From Candidatus Iainarchaeum sp. (GTDB taxonomy: Archaea > Iainarchaeota > Iainarchaeia > Iainarchaeales > JAFGBZ01), in contig JACRDJ010000039.1 of the NCBI GenBank assembly GCA_016218635.1, forward strand, positions 1 to 16,925: a stretch of DNA of 16,925 bases, read 5' to 3'. The notes beneath the pieces were generated by a model. It was not told the DNA's origin and did no database searches. It worked only from the letters and a program-made list of their open reading frames with translations. Made by a program: the position numbers and the translations under genes. Positions 1 to 6,540 of this stretch are shown one piece after another (positions within the stretch are counted from its first letter, which is position 1; every line of letters begins with the position of its first letter).

Positions 1-33
1 ATGAGCGTATATGGACGGAGGTTGTTTTTCTAT

Positions 34-626
34 TTAGCGGCCGGATGCTTTACGGTGCGAGGGGAATTGCTGATGGAACGGTCTGGATACTGGAAGCGGG
101 CTGACGGGTTGTTTGGATGATTGAGTCTTGGGTAGCGGAGAAGGGGTTCTGGTGACTGGTGTTTTTTTTCCGTTCAGGAAATCCATGATTGTGTGCGCCC
201 GATCAGTAAAGGTAAGGCGCTCTATGGCGCGATAGAGTTGTTGGGTTTGTTGGGGGGTTAATGAAAGAATCTTTTGAGCAAGGTGGGGTGTACGCAGGGC
301 CGGTTCATTGTTGGTAAGGCAGGCTGCGATGGTGAGTTTTTGAACACTTTGAAGGGAATCTTGGCGTATTCCTCTTCCACTCATGCCTATAAGTACATTC
401 AATGCAGGTATTTCCAAGCCTGTTTCTTCATTCAGTTTTTGGGTCGTTTTAATGCCCTTGGTTTGGGCAGTCAATTCTTCGTCCAGCAGTGCGTGTCCGC
501 TTCCGGCAATCACGATTCCCCTCAAATATCCGTTCTTCAGTTCAGGGTAGTCTTCTCTTAACTCCTGAATGTCTTTTGGGATGGTCTGTGCGAAATTTTT
601 GTTTCTTATTGCAAAGTATTTTTCAT
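34..626 (-). CDS. Unrecognised protein with disrupted or non-canonical start
   Basis: I do not recognise this protein. A conventional start would be TTG at 525 (163 residues), but the same frame stays open upstream to a stop at 643-645, and the extra residues (for example IPKDIQELREDYPELKNGYL) look like real soluble protein. That extension has no ATG, GTG or TTG. An ATG at 626-624 lies one frame off and would read into the gene if the A5 run just after it (plus strand 619-623) had one more A, giving MKKYFAIRNKNF. The alternative is a rare ATA start at 630-628. The body looks alpha-helical with a short glycine-rich stretch (VIAGSGHALL). The last 40 residues are low-complexity, rich in Pro, Ser, Thr and Lys, and probably disordered. 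A 6-bp inverted repeat ATTGAA/TTCAAT lies upstream at 695-709. The coding call is fairly safe; function is unknown. Confidence 0.55.
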
Positions 627-776
627 ATATTGAGTGGTTTGATTAACCCCCCTTACTGGCAATTGCCCGGGAATAAACCGGCTCAAATCGCCAGATTGAA
701 CTATTCAATTCTGCAAAGTAGGGGATAATCAAAGTCCTCTCTTTTAGTTAACGGAGGTGACCACCAAAACATTATA

Positions 777-802
777 CTTAAATATTACAATGTATATACA
801 TT
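777..802 (+). promoter_or_regulatory. Toxin-antitoxin promoter with palindromic operator
   Basis: A TATA-like box CTTAAATATT occupies 777-786. The same ten bases form the TATA box of the ATPase gene further on. It is followed at once by a perfect 14-bp palindrome, AATGTATATACATT (789-802), which lies between the TATA box and the expected transcription start near 806. That is where a repressor would block initiation. Autoregulation by the downstream AbrB-type antitoxin is my inference. Confidence 0.5.
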
Positions 803-840
803 TGTAGGGTGTTTTTCTGGATTCCTTAAAGGGGCGTTTT

Positions 841-1086
841 TTGTGGACCCGGCATGCATTGCGGGAGGCGGTTGAGGATTCCTTTAAACTGAGCGAAGTG
901 GAACAGGCACTTTCCGTGTGTTTTATGATGGAAAGCGGTTTGGGGAAAGAAAAAGCAGTCTGCAGGGTTGCAGGCCGTTATTGCACGGTCATATTGGTCC
1001 GAATGAAATTCGGAATCAAGATAATCACCTGCTGGAAAAGCAGTTCGTGGGAAATGAATGTATTTGATGAAGAGGTGAAAAAATGA
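841..1086 (+). CDS. DUF4258-family protein, probable toxin
   Basis: An 81-residue protein with the outline of the DUF4258 family: an N-terminal W-T-R-H-A motif (His5), an amphipathic helix with LSEVEQAL, a basic strand region (VCRVAGRYCTVILVRMKFG) and a closing IITCW strand. DUF4258 proteins are often the toxin-like half of two-gene modules with MqsA/YgiT-type antitoxins, and some are thought to have a RelE-like fold. The start is TTG. The frame is closed upstream by TAG at 805, there is no ATG, and a GGGG tract at 831-834 can serve as a weak ribosome-binding site. The stop overlaps the next ATG by four bases (ATGA), so the pair is translationally coupled. Toxicity and RNase activity are inferred from family and context. 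Confidence 0.7.
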   Translation: MWTRHALREAVEDSFKLSEVEQALSVCFMMESGLGKEKAVCRVAGRYCTVILVRMKFGIKIITCWKSSSWEMNVFDEEVKK

Positions 1087-1415
1087 AGTGTGTGTGCGGT
1101 TCTGGCCTGAAGGAAATCAGAACGGACCTGGATTTCTTTGACGGGTCCGTGGTGGTACGCAATGTCAAGGCATTCTATTGCCCGGAATGCAAAGAAGAGC
1201 TCTTTGACTCCAAGGAAGGCGACCGGCTGACGGAACAGGTTTCAAAACTTGACTTTGTCCGGCCGTTTGAGTCCCGCAAAAAAATCGCCAAAGTCGGCAA
1301 CAGCTATGCCATCCCGGTCTCCAAGGAAATTGCGGAATACATGCAAGTCAAAAAAGGCGGGGAAATCCGGGTCAAAGTGCAGAGCCCCAAGAGACTGATC
1401 GTGGACTTTGCTTAA
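1083..1415 (+). CDS. YgiT-type zinc-finger / AbrB-domain antitoxin
   Basis: A 110-residue two-domain protein. Residues 1-45 form a YgiT/MqsA-like zinc finger with Cys3, Cys5, Cys33 and Cys36. The second pair is a normal C-P-E-C knuckle, but the first is CxC rather than the usual CxxC. Residues about 62-109 form a MazE/AbrB/SpoVT swapped-hairpin DNA-binding domain, seen in the run KIAKVGNSYAIPVSKEI. In MqsA the finger binds the toxin and a separate domain binds DNA. Here the DNA-binding part is AbrB-like rather than the helix-turn-helix of MqsA. It overlaps the DUF4258 gene by four bases and most likely neutralises that product and represses the promoter at 777-802. It converges with cdc6 with only 25 bp between stop codons. 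Confidence 0.75.
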   Translation: MKCVCGSGLKEIRTDLDFFDGSVVVRNVKAFYCPECKEELFDSKEGDRLTEQVSKLDFVRPFESRKKIAKVGNSYAIPVSKEIAEYMQVKKGGEIRVKVQSPKRLIVDFA

Positions 1416-1440
1416 ACCGGCCGGGCAGACGGATTCGGCT

Positions 1441-2646
1441 TCACGCCGCCTGCAGTTGTTTTTCGATTTGGTTGCGTATTTTGCTGGCATCGAATCCGAG
1501 TTTGATGAGGCGGGTTTGGCCCCTGATTCCTTTTCCGGAAAGCGTGGTGTGAATGAGGCCGAACATTTCGAGTTCGGAAATGTATTGACGGAACCAGCGG
1601 GAGGAAATAAGGGTTTCTTTGAGTTCTTTGGCTTTCCAGCAGTAGTGTTCGTATACTTCTCCGGAGAAGAGCACTTTGGTTTCCTCTTCAAGCCCCAACC
1701 GCCGGACTCCCTTGGATTGAAGCGATAATTCCGCAATGGCCAGCAGTACCAGTTGCTGCTGGCGGGGCAGGCTTGAAATCATGTCGAGGATGATTTCTTC
1801 TTCCACGCGCACTTTGGCGGCCAGGACTTCCTGGTCGGTTACTTTGAATGAATTGTTTTTTTCCGCCAGGTCTCCGGCGCGCAATAGTAATAGGATGGCG
1901 GTGCGGGCGTCTCCGGATTCCTGGGCGGCCAGTGCGGAAGCCAGGTTGATGGCGCTTTCTTCCACCACCAGGGGCTTGAATGCCACCAGGGTTCGTTCCT
2001 GAAGGATTTTTTTGAGTTCGGCCGCATTATAGGGAGGAAACACCACTTCCTGCTCGCATAAAGAACTCTTGGTGCGGGGGTCGAGGCGGTCCTTGAAGGT
2101 GAGGTTGTTGGAGATTCCAATGAGGGTGAGGCCGCCGTTCACGAGTTCGTCATTGCCCCGGGTGAGGGCGTACACCAGTTCGTCCACATCCTTGACTTTG
2201 TCGATTTCGTCGAGCACAATGATGCTCTGGTTTCCTTTTTTGGCGAAATCCAGCACTTTTTCGTACACAAACGAGGCTGAGTACCCCATGAAGTTTTCGG
2301 CCGGAAAGAACTCTTTTATGAGTTTGGAGAGAATCTGGTACTTGGAGTTATGCTGACGGCAGTTAATGTAGTATCCGGCAGCCAGAAGGCCCTTTTGGGT
2401 GGCAAACGCATTCAGTTGCGCCAGCACATGGCGGGTGACGGCAGTCTTCCCGGTGCCGGTTTTGCCGTACAAAAAGAAATTGTCCGCTTTCTGGGCGCGT
2501 AAGCATAACGAGAGGTTCTTGCTTAAAAGGCCTATTTCCTTCTCCCTGAATGGAAGGATCGGAGGAGTATAGTGGGGGGTCATGAGGTTGCGGTCGGAGA
2601 AAACCGTTTCCTTGAAGAATTCACGGGCAAACAGGTTATCGCTCAA
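1441..2646 (-). CDS. cdc6: Orc1/Cdc6 replication initiator
   Basis: A 401-residue AAA+ ATPase of the archaeal Orc1/Cdc6 family, which binds origin recognition boxes and loads the MCM helicase. Visible motifs are Walker A GKTGTGKT (61-68), Walker B IIVLDEID (142-149), sensor 1 GISNN (about 177-181), the arginine-bearing segment DRLDPRTKSSL (186-196), and a C-terminal winged-helix region from about 290 (FGLIHTTLSGKGIRGQTRL). Length is normal for the family. The start is TTG at 2646: an in-frame TGA lies only four codons upstream and AAGGG precedes it. A T-rich TATA-like box lies at about 2674-2682. It diverges from sepF, and the intergenic region holds inverted repeats that could be initiator sites. 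Identity is firm. Confidence 0.95.
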   Translation of the reverse strand: MSDNLFAREFFKETVFSDRNLMTPHYTPPILPFREKEIGLLSKNLSLCLRAQKADNFFLYGKTGTGKTAVTRHVLAQLNAFATQKGLLAAGYYINCRQHNSKYQILSKLIKEFFPAENFMGYSASFVYEKVLDFAKKGNQSIIVLDEIDKVKDVDELVYALTRGNDELVNGGLTLIGISNNLTFKDRLDPRTKSSLCEQEVVFPPYNAAELKKILQERTLVAFKPLVVEESAINLASALAAQESGDARTAILLLLRAGDLAEKNNSFKVTDQEVLAAKVRVEEEIILDMISSLPRQQQLVLLAIAELSLQSKGVRRLGLEEETKVLFSGEVYEHYCWKAKELKETLISSRWFRQYISELEMFGLIHTTLSGKGIRGQTRLIKLGFDASKIRNQIEKQLQAA

Positions 2647-2673
2647 AAAATCCCTTCAGAGAAAACATCGAAC

Positions 2674-2728
2674 AAAATAAAACCAAACCGAGTTGTGGAA
2701 CCGAAAAACTTCCACTACTCCGGTTCGG
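2674..2728 (-). promoter_or_regulatory. cdc6 promoter region with inverted repeats
   Basis: On the minus strand TTTTATTTT (2674-2682) is a plausible TATA box for cdc6. Just upstream of it are two interleaved inverted repeats: GTGGAA (2695-2700) with TTCCAC (2710-2715), and GAACCG (2698-2703) with CGGTTC (2721-2726). AACCGA is also directly repeated at 2686-2691 and 2699-2704. Archaeal origins often lie beside cdc6, and origin recognition boxes carry a TGGAA-type core, so these may be Cdc6-binding sites. They do not match a full consensus that I can verify. Confidence 0.35.
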
Positions 2729-2769
2729 AAAACCAATCCATTTGGGCTTATGTAGCCTGAATTGAGGAT

Positions 2770-2835
2770 TATTATTAAAATAGTGTTGGAGGGTTTGTGT
2801 ACTTTAGAGCAGGTTTTGCTTACTCATAAGGGGTG
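2770..2835 (+). promoter_or_regulatory. sepF promoter and ribosome-binding site
   Basis: An AT-rich TATA-like stretch (TATTATTAAAAT, within 2770-2781) would start transcription near 2803. A GGGGTG ribosome-binding motif at 2830-2835 lies nine bases before the ATG at 2845. This favours that ATG over the in-frame GTG at 2833, which sits inside the motif. Confidence 0.45.
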
Positions 2836-2844
2836 TTATCGGTT

Positions 2845-3198
2845 ATGGCTTTCGTTGAAAGATTGCTGGGACAAAGAGAAGAAGTGGACATTGAGCACTT
2901 TTTGAACAATCTGGATGCTGAGGATGTATCCGAGTATTCGGATGCGGAAGCATTGGTGAAGCCCATCACATTGATGGAAGAAGAGGATGCCAAGGTTATT
3001 GCGGAAGAAATCCGTAAAGGAAACATTATTCTGGCCAACATCGTGGATCTCTCGAAACGCAATGTGAGCAAGTTGCGCGAACTGATCGGCAAGATCAAGG
3101 TGCTGGTGGATGAAGTGGACGGGGATATTGCCCGGGTTTCCCAGGAACGCATCCTCATCACGCCCGCCAAAATCAAGATTGTCAAGAGAAGGGCTTAA
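2845..3198 (+). CDS. sepF: SepF, archaeal cell-division FtsZ anchor
   Basis: A 117-residue protein of the SepF (DUF552) family. In archaea SepF tethers FtsZ to the membrane at midcell. The N terminus MAFVERLLG is a short amphipathic helix of the kind SepF uses for membrane binding. It is followed by an acidic linker (residues 12-40) and then the compact SepF fold from about 40 to 117, with VKPITL, the helix EEEDAKVIAEEIRKGNIIL, the strand ANIVDL, a second helix KLRELIGKIKVLVDEVDGDIARV, and the final strands RILITPAKIKIVKR. The start was placed at ATG 2845 because of the ribosome-binding site spacing. It is divergent from cdc6 and followed by two unknown genes in the same orientation, although a terminator-like hairpin separates them. 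Confidence 0.88.
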   Translation: MAFVERLLGQREEVDIEHFLNNLDAEDVSEYSDAEALVKPITLMEEEDAKVIAEEIRKGNIILANIVDLSKRNVSKLRELIGKIKVLVDEVDGDIARVSQERILITPAKIKIVKRRA

Positions 3199-3236
3199 GC
3201 GAGCCCTTTTCTTCTTTTCCTTTTTCTTTCTCTTTC
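3191..3236 (+). terminator. Hairpin plus T-rich tract after sepF
   Basis: GGGCT (3191-3195) and AGCCC (3202-3206) form a 5-bp stem spanning the sepF stop codon. A long pyrimidine stretch with several T runs follows (3207-3236), right up to the next ATG. Archaeal termination depends mainly on T-rich tracts, so this is a reasonable, possibly leaky, terminator. It also means the next gene has no Shine-Dalgarno sequence. Confidence 0.5.
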
Positions 3237-3905
3237 ATGAGCAAGGGTTTCTTTCTTCCGGCCCTCATTCAGAATGACGGTGCGCACGAAAAAATCGATT
3301 CGGTTTTAAGCGGCCGCGGATGGCGCCGGATGGAGTACACGAATCCCCTGGGGAATGTTTCCCTCGTTCATTGGCCTTATTATTTTTTTCATTTTGATGT
3401 GTACCTGCCGGACCGTCCGAAGGAAAAGATTCCGCGCGGGTTTCTGGCCCTGGATGCGGTGCGCATGATTCTGACATCCCAGTTTGCGGAAATGAAGGAA
3501 ACCTTCAAAACAAAATCCACGGAATCCCTGGTTACGGAATTCAGGGACACGTACTCCGAACCGGCCGTTTCCCGCGAAGAAGCCCAGAACCTGGTCCGCT
3601 CCCGCCTGGCATCCAAATTCAAGGTTTCCCTGGACACCGTGCTGGTTTCCGGCATGGAGCTGGTGTTTGTTCCCTTCTGGAAAACGCAGGTAAAAGTGGC
3701 CGGGAACGGATTTGATTTGCGCCTGAATGCATTCAACGGACACCTGTTCGGAGCGAAGAAAATTCCATTGCGGGAAAAAGACTTCCAGGAAGTGTTTGAT
3801 GAAGTGCTTCACGATTTCCTGAACCCGTTGAAATGGGGGCCCTACATTCATTCCTTTCTGCAGCCTGAAAAAAAGCATTCGGAAAAAAAACACGGAGGGC
3901 ACTGA
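3237..3905 (+). CDS. Unrecognised 222-residue protein in sepF neighbourhood
   Basis: I cannot assign a family. The protein looks cytosolic, with no signal peptide or membrane segment. Residues 1-75 are rich in aromatic residues with several strands (VSLVHWPYYFFHFDVYLP). Residues 75-130 are helical and charged. Residues about 145-185 form a strand pattern VFVPFWKTQVKVAG followed by LRLNAFNGHLFG, which recalls small beta domains of the kind that end in a 'vpfwkv...G...v.na.tG' pattern; I treat this only as resemblance. The C terminus is Lys/His-rich (about 210-222). The ATG at 3237 follows a T-rich leader with no ribosome-binding site. The stop abuts the next ATG directly, so the two genes form a coupled unit. 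Conservation next to sepF would suggest a role in division. Confidence 0.75.
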   Translation: MSKGFFLPALIQNDGAHEKIDSVLSGRGWRRMEYTNPLGNVSLVHWPYYFFHFDVYLPDRPKEKIPRGFLALDAVRMILTSQFAEMKETFKTKSTESLVTEFRDTYSEPAVSREEAQNLVRSRLASKFKVSLDTVLVSGMELVFVPFWKTQVKVAGNGFDLRLNAFNGHLFGAKKIPLREKDFQEVFDEVLHDFLNPLKWGPYIHSFLQPEKKHSEKKHGGH

Positions 3906-4574
3906 ATGGCAATCAAAAATCTGATTAAACGCGGACTGGCCAGGGAGAATCCGCACGGAAAACTGGTTTCAATGGATCCGAATGCAACCCGGTTCCTGCG
4001 CAAAGCGCATGGGTTGAGTACTTCGGAAAAAGCGCTTTTCGGGAAATGGGAATCCCTACAGGGAAAAGCGGTGGTTCCATTGCAGGATGCGCGGTATGCG
4101 CGGGCCGTTGAGACGCTGTTGAATGCCACGGAACCGGATCTGGCCAAACTTTCCGGAACCGGACTCATGCGGAATGCAGCCCGGCTGGAAGAGCATGCAC
4201 AGCGTCTGGCGGTCATTCACCTGCTTCCCAAACTCAATGTGCATCCCAATGCGGTTCCCGAGTTCGTGAATGCATTATGCCAGTTTGCATTAAGGGACCC
4301 CGACCCCGCAATCCGCAAGGAGTCCATCACTTCTTTGTTGGAGATCAAGTTCGGGGGTGCGGGAATCCCGCTTGCCCGCAATCTTCACCCGCTTTTTGAG
4401 CGCAATGATTTGCAAAGCCACTGGAATGGATTAAACCAACTGAAGGGACTGATTGCGCCGGCGCAAGGAAGGGGTGCTCCGGGTGTGGTGCAGCATTTCA
4501 TTGACCAATTCCTAGAAGAAGAAAAGAAATGGCTGGCACGGGAAGGAAAATTCAGCGGAATGAAGAAACCGTAA
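3906..4574 (+). CDS. Unrecognised helical 222-residue protein
   Basis: The ATG starts immediately after the previous stop (TGAATG), with a strong ribosome-binding site GGAGGG at 3894-3899. The protein is not recognised. It is almost entirely helical: a basic N terminus (MAIKNLIKRGLARENPHGK), a segment with RFLRKAHGLSTSEKALFGKW, and from about 100 a series of helix pairs (LALRDPDPAIRKESITSLLEI-like spacing) that resemble HEAT-type repeats, as in the DPDPAIRKESITSLL stretch around 138-152. It ends in a charged helix (FLEEEKKWLAREGK). It has no transmembrane segment, cysteine cluster or nucleotide-binding motif. HEAT-like folds usually act as protein-binding scaffolds, which would suit a partner of the upstream protein; that is inference. 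Its stop converges with the VapB-like gene 16 bp away. Confidence 0.75.
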   Translation: MAIKNLIKRGLARENPHGKLVSMDPNATRFLRKAHGLSTSEKALFGKWESLQGKAVVPLQDARYARAVETLLNATEPDLAKLSGTGLMRNAARLEEHAQRLAVIHLLPKLNVHPNAVPEFVNALCQFALRDPDPAIRKESITSLLEIKFGGAGIPLARNLHPLFERNDLQSHWNGLNQLKGLIAPAQGRGAPGVVQHFIDQFLEEEKKWLAREGKFSGMKKP

Positions 4575-4590
4575 AGGCAGAAGCGGTTGT

Positions 4591-4749
4591 TTACTTTATT
4601 TTCAGGCTTTTAATCCGTTTCACCCGCTCCTCCAAAAACTTCCGGGTTTCCTGGCTCCAGTTAATTTCCTTTAATTCACCCAGTTCTTTCTTCAGTTTCA
4701 CGGGAACCGCCAAAGTCAGCGTAGCATTTTTGAGTACGGGTTTGGGCAT
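4591..4749 (-). CDS. Small VapB-like (ribbon-helix-helix) antitoxin-type protein
   Basis: A 52-residue ORF beginning MPKPVLKNATLTLAVPVKLK. It has the usual short archaeal VapB/CopG layout: a beta strand (ATLTLAVP), a first helix (VKLKKELGELKEI), the N-W-S turn, and a basic second helix (QETRKFLEERVKRIKSLKIK). The ATG directly follows the TGA of the upstream ATPase gene (TGAATG), and GGAAGGG just before it can act as ribosome-binding site, so translation is coupled. No VapC- or MazF-type toxin follows; downstream is the convergent end of the gene at 3906-4574. It shares the N-x-T-L ... I-x-W-x-x-x-x-R-K pattern with the antitoxin at 6512-6724. It may be a solitary antitoxin or the regulator of the ATPase operon. 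Confidence 0.65.
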   Translation of the reverse strand: MPKPVLKNATLTLAVPVKLKKELGELKEINWSQETRKFLEERVKRIKSLKIK

Positions 4750-6036
4750 TCATTTCCCTTCCAGGAGCCATTTCCATGCGGGTTTCACGGATATTTTTTT
4801 TCCTTCTGCGGTTATTTCCTCTTCCTGGTCAAAGGTGAGTATGGTTCCCTGGGTGGCTTTAGTGGCCTTCATGGCTTCCAGGAGTCCGTTGAGTTCTCTT
4901 TCCCGGTTGGTTGCACGGAGTTCATGGGTGACCTGAATGGCTTCCAGTTCCCTTTCTTTTTTTACCATCAAGTCGCATTCCTGTTTTTCTTTGAAATAAT
5001 AGGTTTCCCGGCCTCTTCTTTTGAGTTCCTGCATTATTGCGGCTTCGATCCGTTTTCCTTTATCCGGACTGAAGTTGGATGAAAGGAAGCCCTGGAAGGA
5101 ATTATCCATCAGGTAAACTTTTTTGGGATTCAGCGAGCGGACTTTTGCGGAATACGCAAATTTGGGGGAAGAAAAGACAAAAAACGCGTCCTCGAGGTAT
5201 TTCAGGTAGAGGGAAACTGTTTTCTTGCTGGCCCGGATGCCTTTCTCTTTCAGTATTTTTCCAAAAGAGGAAACCGAAAAAAGGGATGAGTTGTTGTCCA
5301 TCAGATAATTCATCAGCGTTTCCATAATGTCAATGTTTTTTACTTTGTATCTTTCAACAATGTCTTTGTAGAATATGGTTTCATAGTAGGCCTTTACCAG
5401 TTCCTTCTGGTCTGTCCGTTCGCGTTTCTTCACCACCAGCGGGAATCCTCCATAAACCGCATACTCGTCCAGAAGGCTGAGGAGGAGGCCTCTTTTTTCG
5501 CTAAACTGCATTCGGGGTTCAAACCCGAATTCCCGAAAGCGCAGAAATTCCCGAAATGAAAACGGAAGCAGCAGGGTACTCCGGTATCTTCCCCTCAGCT
5601 CGGTGGCTATTTCCCTGCCCAGCAGTTTGGAGGAAGAACCGCTTACCACAATGAAGTATTTTCCGCTATTGTGCAGCCTTCTTACAAACCGGCTCCAGCC
5701 GGGTGCTTCCTGCACTTCATCCAGGAAAAGGTAGCGGGGTTCGATGCCGGTGACTTCCCGGTGGGCCACCAGCAGTTCATCGAGGTCTCTGGATGCAATT
5801 CCAGTCAAACGGTTGTCTTCGAAATCAATGAAAAGAATCTCCTCTTTCTTGAACTGCTTGAGCAATTGCTCTATTTTAAAAAACATCAGCGATGTTTTAC
5901 CAACTCTCCGCGGGCCGATGATTGCATGAATGGTTTCCTTATCCGCATGCAGTTCAACGTCCCTCTCAATCAGCCGGGGCAGCGGACGCTCCAGCCACTC
6001 CACCACCATTCGCTTGAAAATCTCCCGGTACATCAT
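4750..6036 (-). CDS. AAA+ ATPase with DUF4143-type C-terminal domain
   Basis: A 428-residue ATPase of the archaeal/bacterial AAA_14-DUF4143 type. Walker A is GPRRVGKTS (41-49) and Walker B is YLFLDEVQ (102-109), followed by the typical EAPGW and a sensor strand VVSGSSS near 130. The middle part (YRSTLLLPFSFREFL, then AVYGGFPLVV) is characteristic of this family. The C-terminal DUF4143 region (about 200-400) contains a winged-helix-like segment and ends in a PD-(D/E)xK-like core, ECDLM ... EAIQVT. Here the usual lysine of the E-x-K strand is replaced, so the nuclease site looks degenerate. The physiological role of this family is poorly known. ATG-ATG at 6036/6033 lies about 23 bp from a good TATA box, which predicts a leaderless mRNA. 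It is followed by a VapB-like gene. Confidence 0.88.
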   Translation of the reverse strand: MMYREIFKRMVVEWLERPLPRLIERDVELHADKETIHAIIGPRRVGKTSLMFFKIEQLLKQFKKEEILFIDFEDNRLTGIASRDLDELLVAHREVTGIEPRYLFLDEVQEAPGWSRFVRRLHNSGKYFIVVSGSSSKLLGREIATELRGRYRSTLLLPFSFREFLRFREFGFEPRMQFSEKRGLLLSLLDEYAVYGGFPLVVKKRERTDQKELVKAYYETIFYKDIVERYKVKNIDIMETLMNYLMDNNSSLFSVSSFGKILKEKGIRASKKTVSLYLKYLEDAFFVFSSPKFAYSAKVRSLNPKKVYLMDNSFQGFLSSNFSPDKGKRIEAAIMQELKRRGRETYYFKEKQECDLMVKKERELEAIQVTHELRATNRERELNGLLEAMKATKATQGTILTFDQEEEITAEGKKISVKPAWKWLLEGK

Positions 6037-6054
6037 TAATTAATGTTCAACACC

Positions 6055-6116
6055 AATATTTAAGTGTTTCCTCAAGGAAACACTTTTGGCCTAAATTGTT
6101 TCCCATGGGAAACAAT
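6055..6116 (-). promoter_or_regulatory. ATPase promoter with two tandem perfect palindromes
   Basis: The minus-strand TATA box CTTAAATATT lies at 6055-6064. Overlapping its upstream edge is a perfect inverted repeat with 10-bp arms and a TCAA centre (6062-6085). A second perfect 22-bp palindrome covers 6095-6116. Both contain GTTTCC-N4-GGAAAC, and their centres are 32 bp apart, about three helical turns, so both sites face the same side of the DNA. This is a typical arrangement for a cooperatively binding repressor. Its identity is unknown. Confidence 0.65.
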
Positions 6117-6140
6117 CCATTAACCGGTTTTTAGGGGCAG

Positions 6141-6153
6141 CCGGTTTCCGCAT
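6141..6153. repeat. 13-bp direct repeat, left copy
   Basis: CCGGTTTCCGCAT occurs here and again at 6775-6787. The two copies flank the PemK/antitoxin pair on both sides, and each is preceded by a related AGGG-containing stretch. This could be a recombination scar or attachment-type site for the small module. Confidence 0.5.
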
Positions 6154-6163
6154 GAGTCATGCG
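6149..6163. repeat. 15-bp inverted repeat downstream of pemK
   Basis: CGCATGA-G-TCATGCG is a perfect 7-bp inverted repeat with one central base. It overlaps the end of the left direct repeat and lies 18 bp beyond the stop codon of the PemK gene. No T-run follows in the minus direction, so I do not call it a terminator. Confidence 0.5.
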
Positions 6164-6180
6164 TTTCGGATTAATTTCGT

Positions 6181-6540
6181 TCACAATTCATACAGTTGTC
6201 TGAGTTTCTGTCTGGTTGCCTGCATTTTTTCCGGAATGATTCTGTCCGGCCTTGCGACAATGTTTTCTTTTACGATCACGGCCGGAAAATCCGTCATAAT
6301 GGTGCTTTCTTTCTTCAGGGATTTGTTTCGGGTGTGATCATTGGTTAGGGGGATATCGTAAGCGGTATGGCCTCCGGAGGAGGTCACTTTAAGCACAACA
6401 ACGTCCGGAGAGGATTGATTGTAAGCGGCATTGCTGATGACCAGTGCCAGCCGTCTCTTGGCCCCTACCTGTTCAGCGAACAGAATGTCGGCTACCACCA
6501 ACTCTCCCGGCTCAATACCGGATGAGTTCATCGGCCTCAT
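6181..6540 (-). CDS. PemK/MazF-family toxin
   Basis: A 119-residue protein with the PemK/MazF layout: the early strand GELVVADILF (residues 12-21), a basic turn followed by a hydrophobic strand KRRLALVISN (28-37), a central segment with DVVVLKVTSS, a Lys-rich SLKKESTIMTDFPAVI block, and a final helix. MazF-type toxins cut single-stranded RNA at short sequences and are neutralised by a small antitoxin. The start is ATG 6540 or ATG 6531; both overlap the upstream antitoxin gene (29 or 20 bases), and GATGAGG before 6531 can serve as a ribosome-binding site. The partner is a VapB-like protein rather than a MazE. Confidence 0.85.
   Translation of the reverse strand: MRPMNSSGIEPGELVVADILFAEQVGAKRRLALVISNAAYNQSSPDVVVLKVTSSGGHTAYDIPLTNDHTRNKSLKKESTIMTDFPAVIVKENIVARPDRIIPEKMQATRQKLRQLYEL

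Noticed and set aside
753..760. Perfect ribosome-binding motif GGAGGTGA.
   Set aside because: No start codon lies within a workable distance, and the toxin frame is closed at 805. It lies upstream of the TATA box, so it would not be in the mRNA.
3306..3956. 216-codon minus-strand open frame.
   Set aside because: It is a shadow of the 3237-3905 gene, which has better coupling and a ribosome-binding site linking it to its neighbour.
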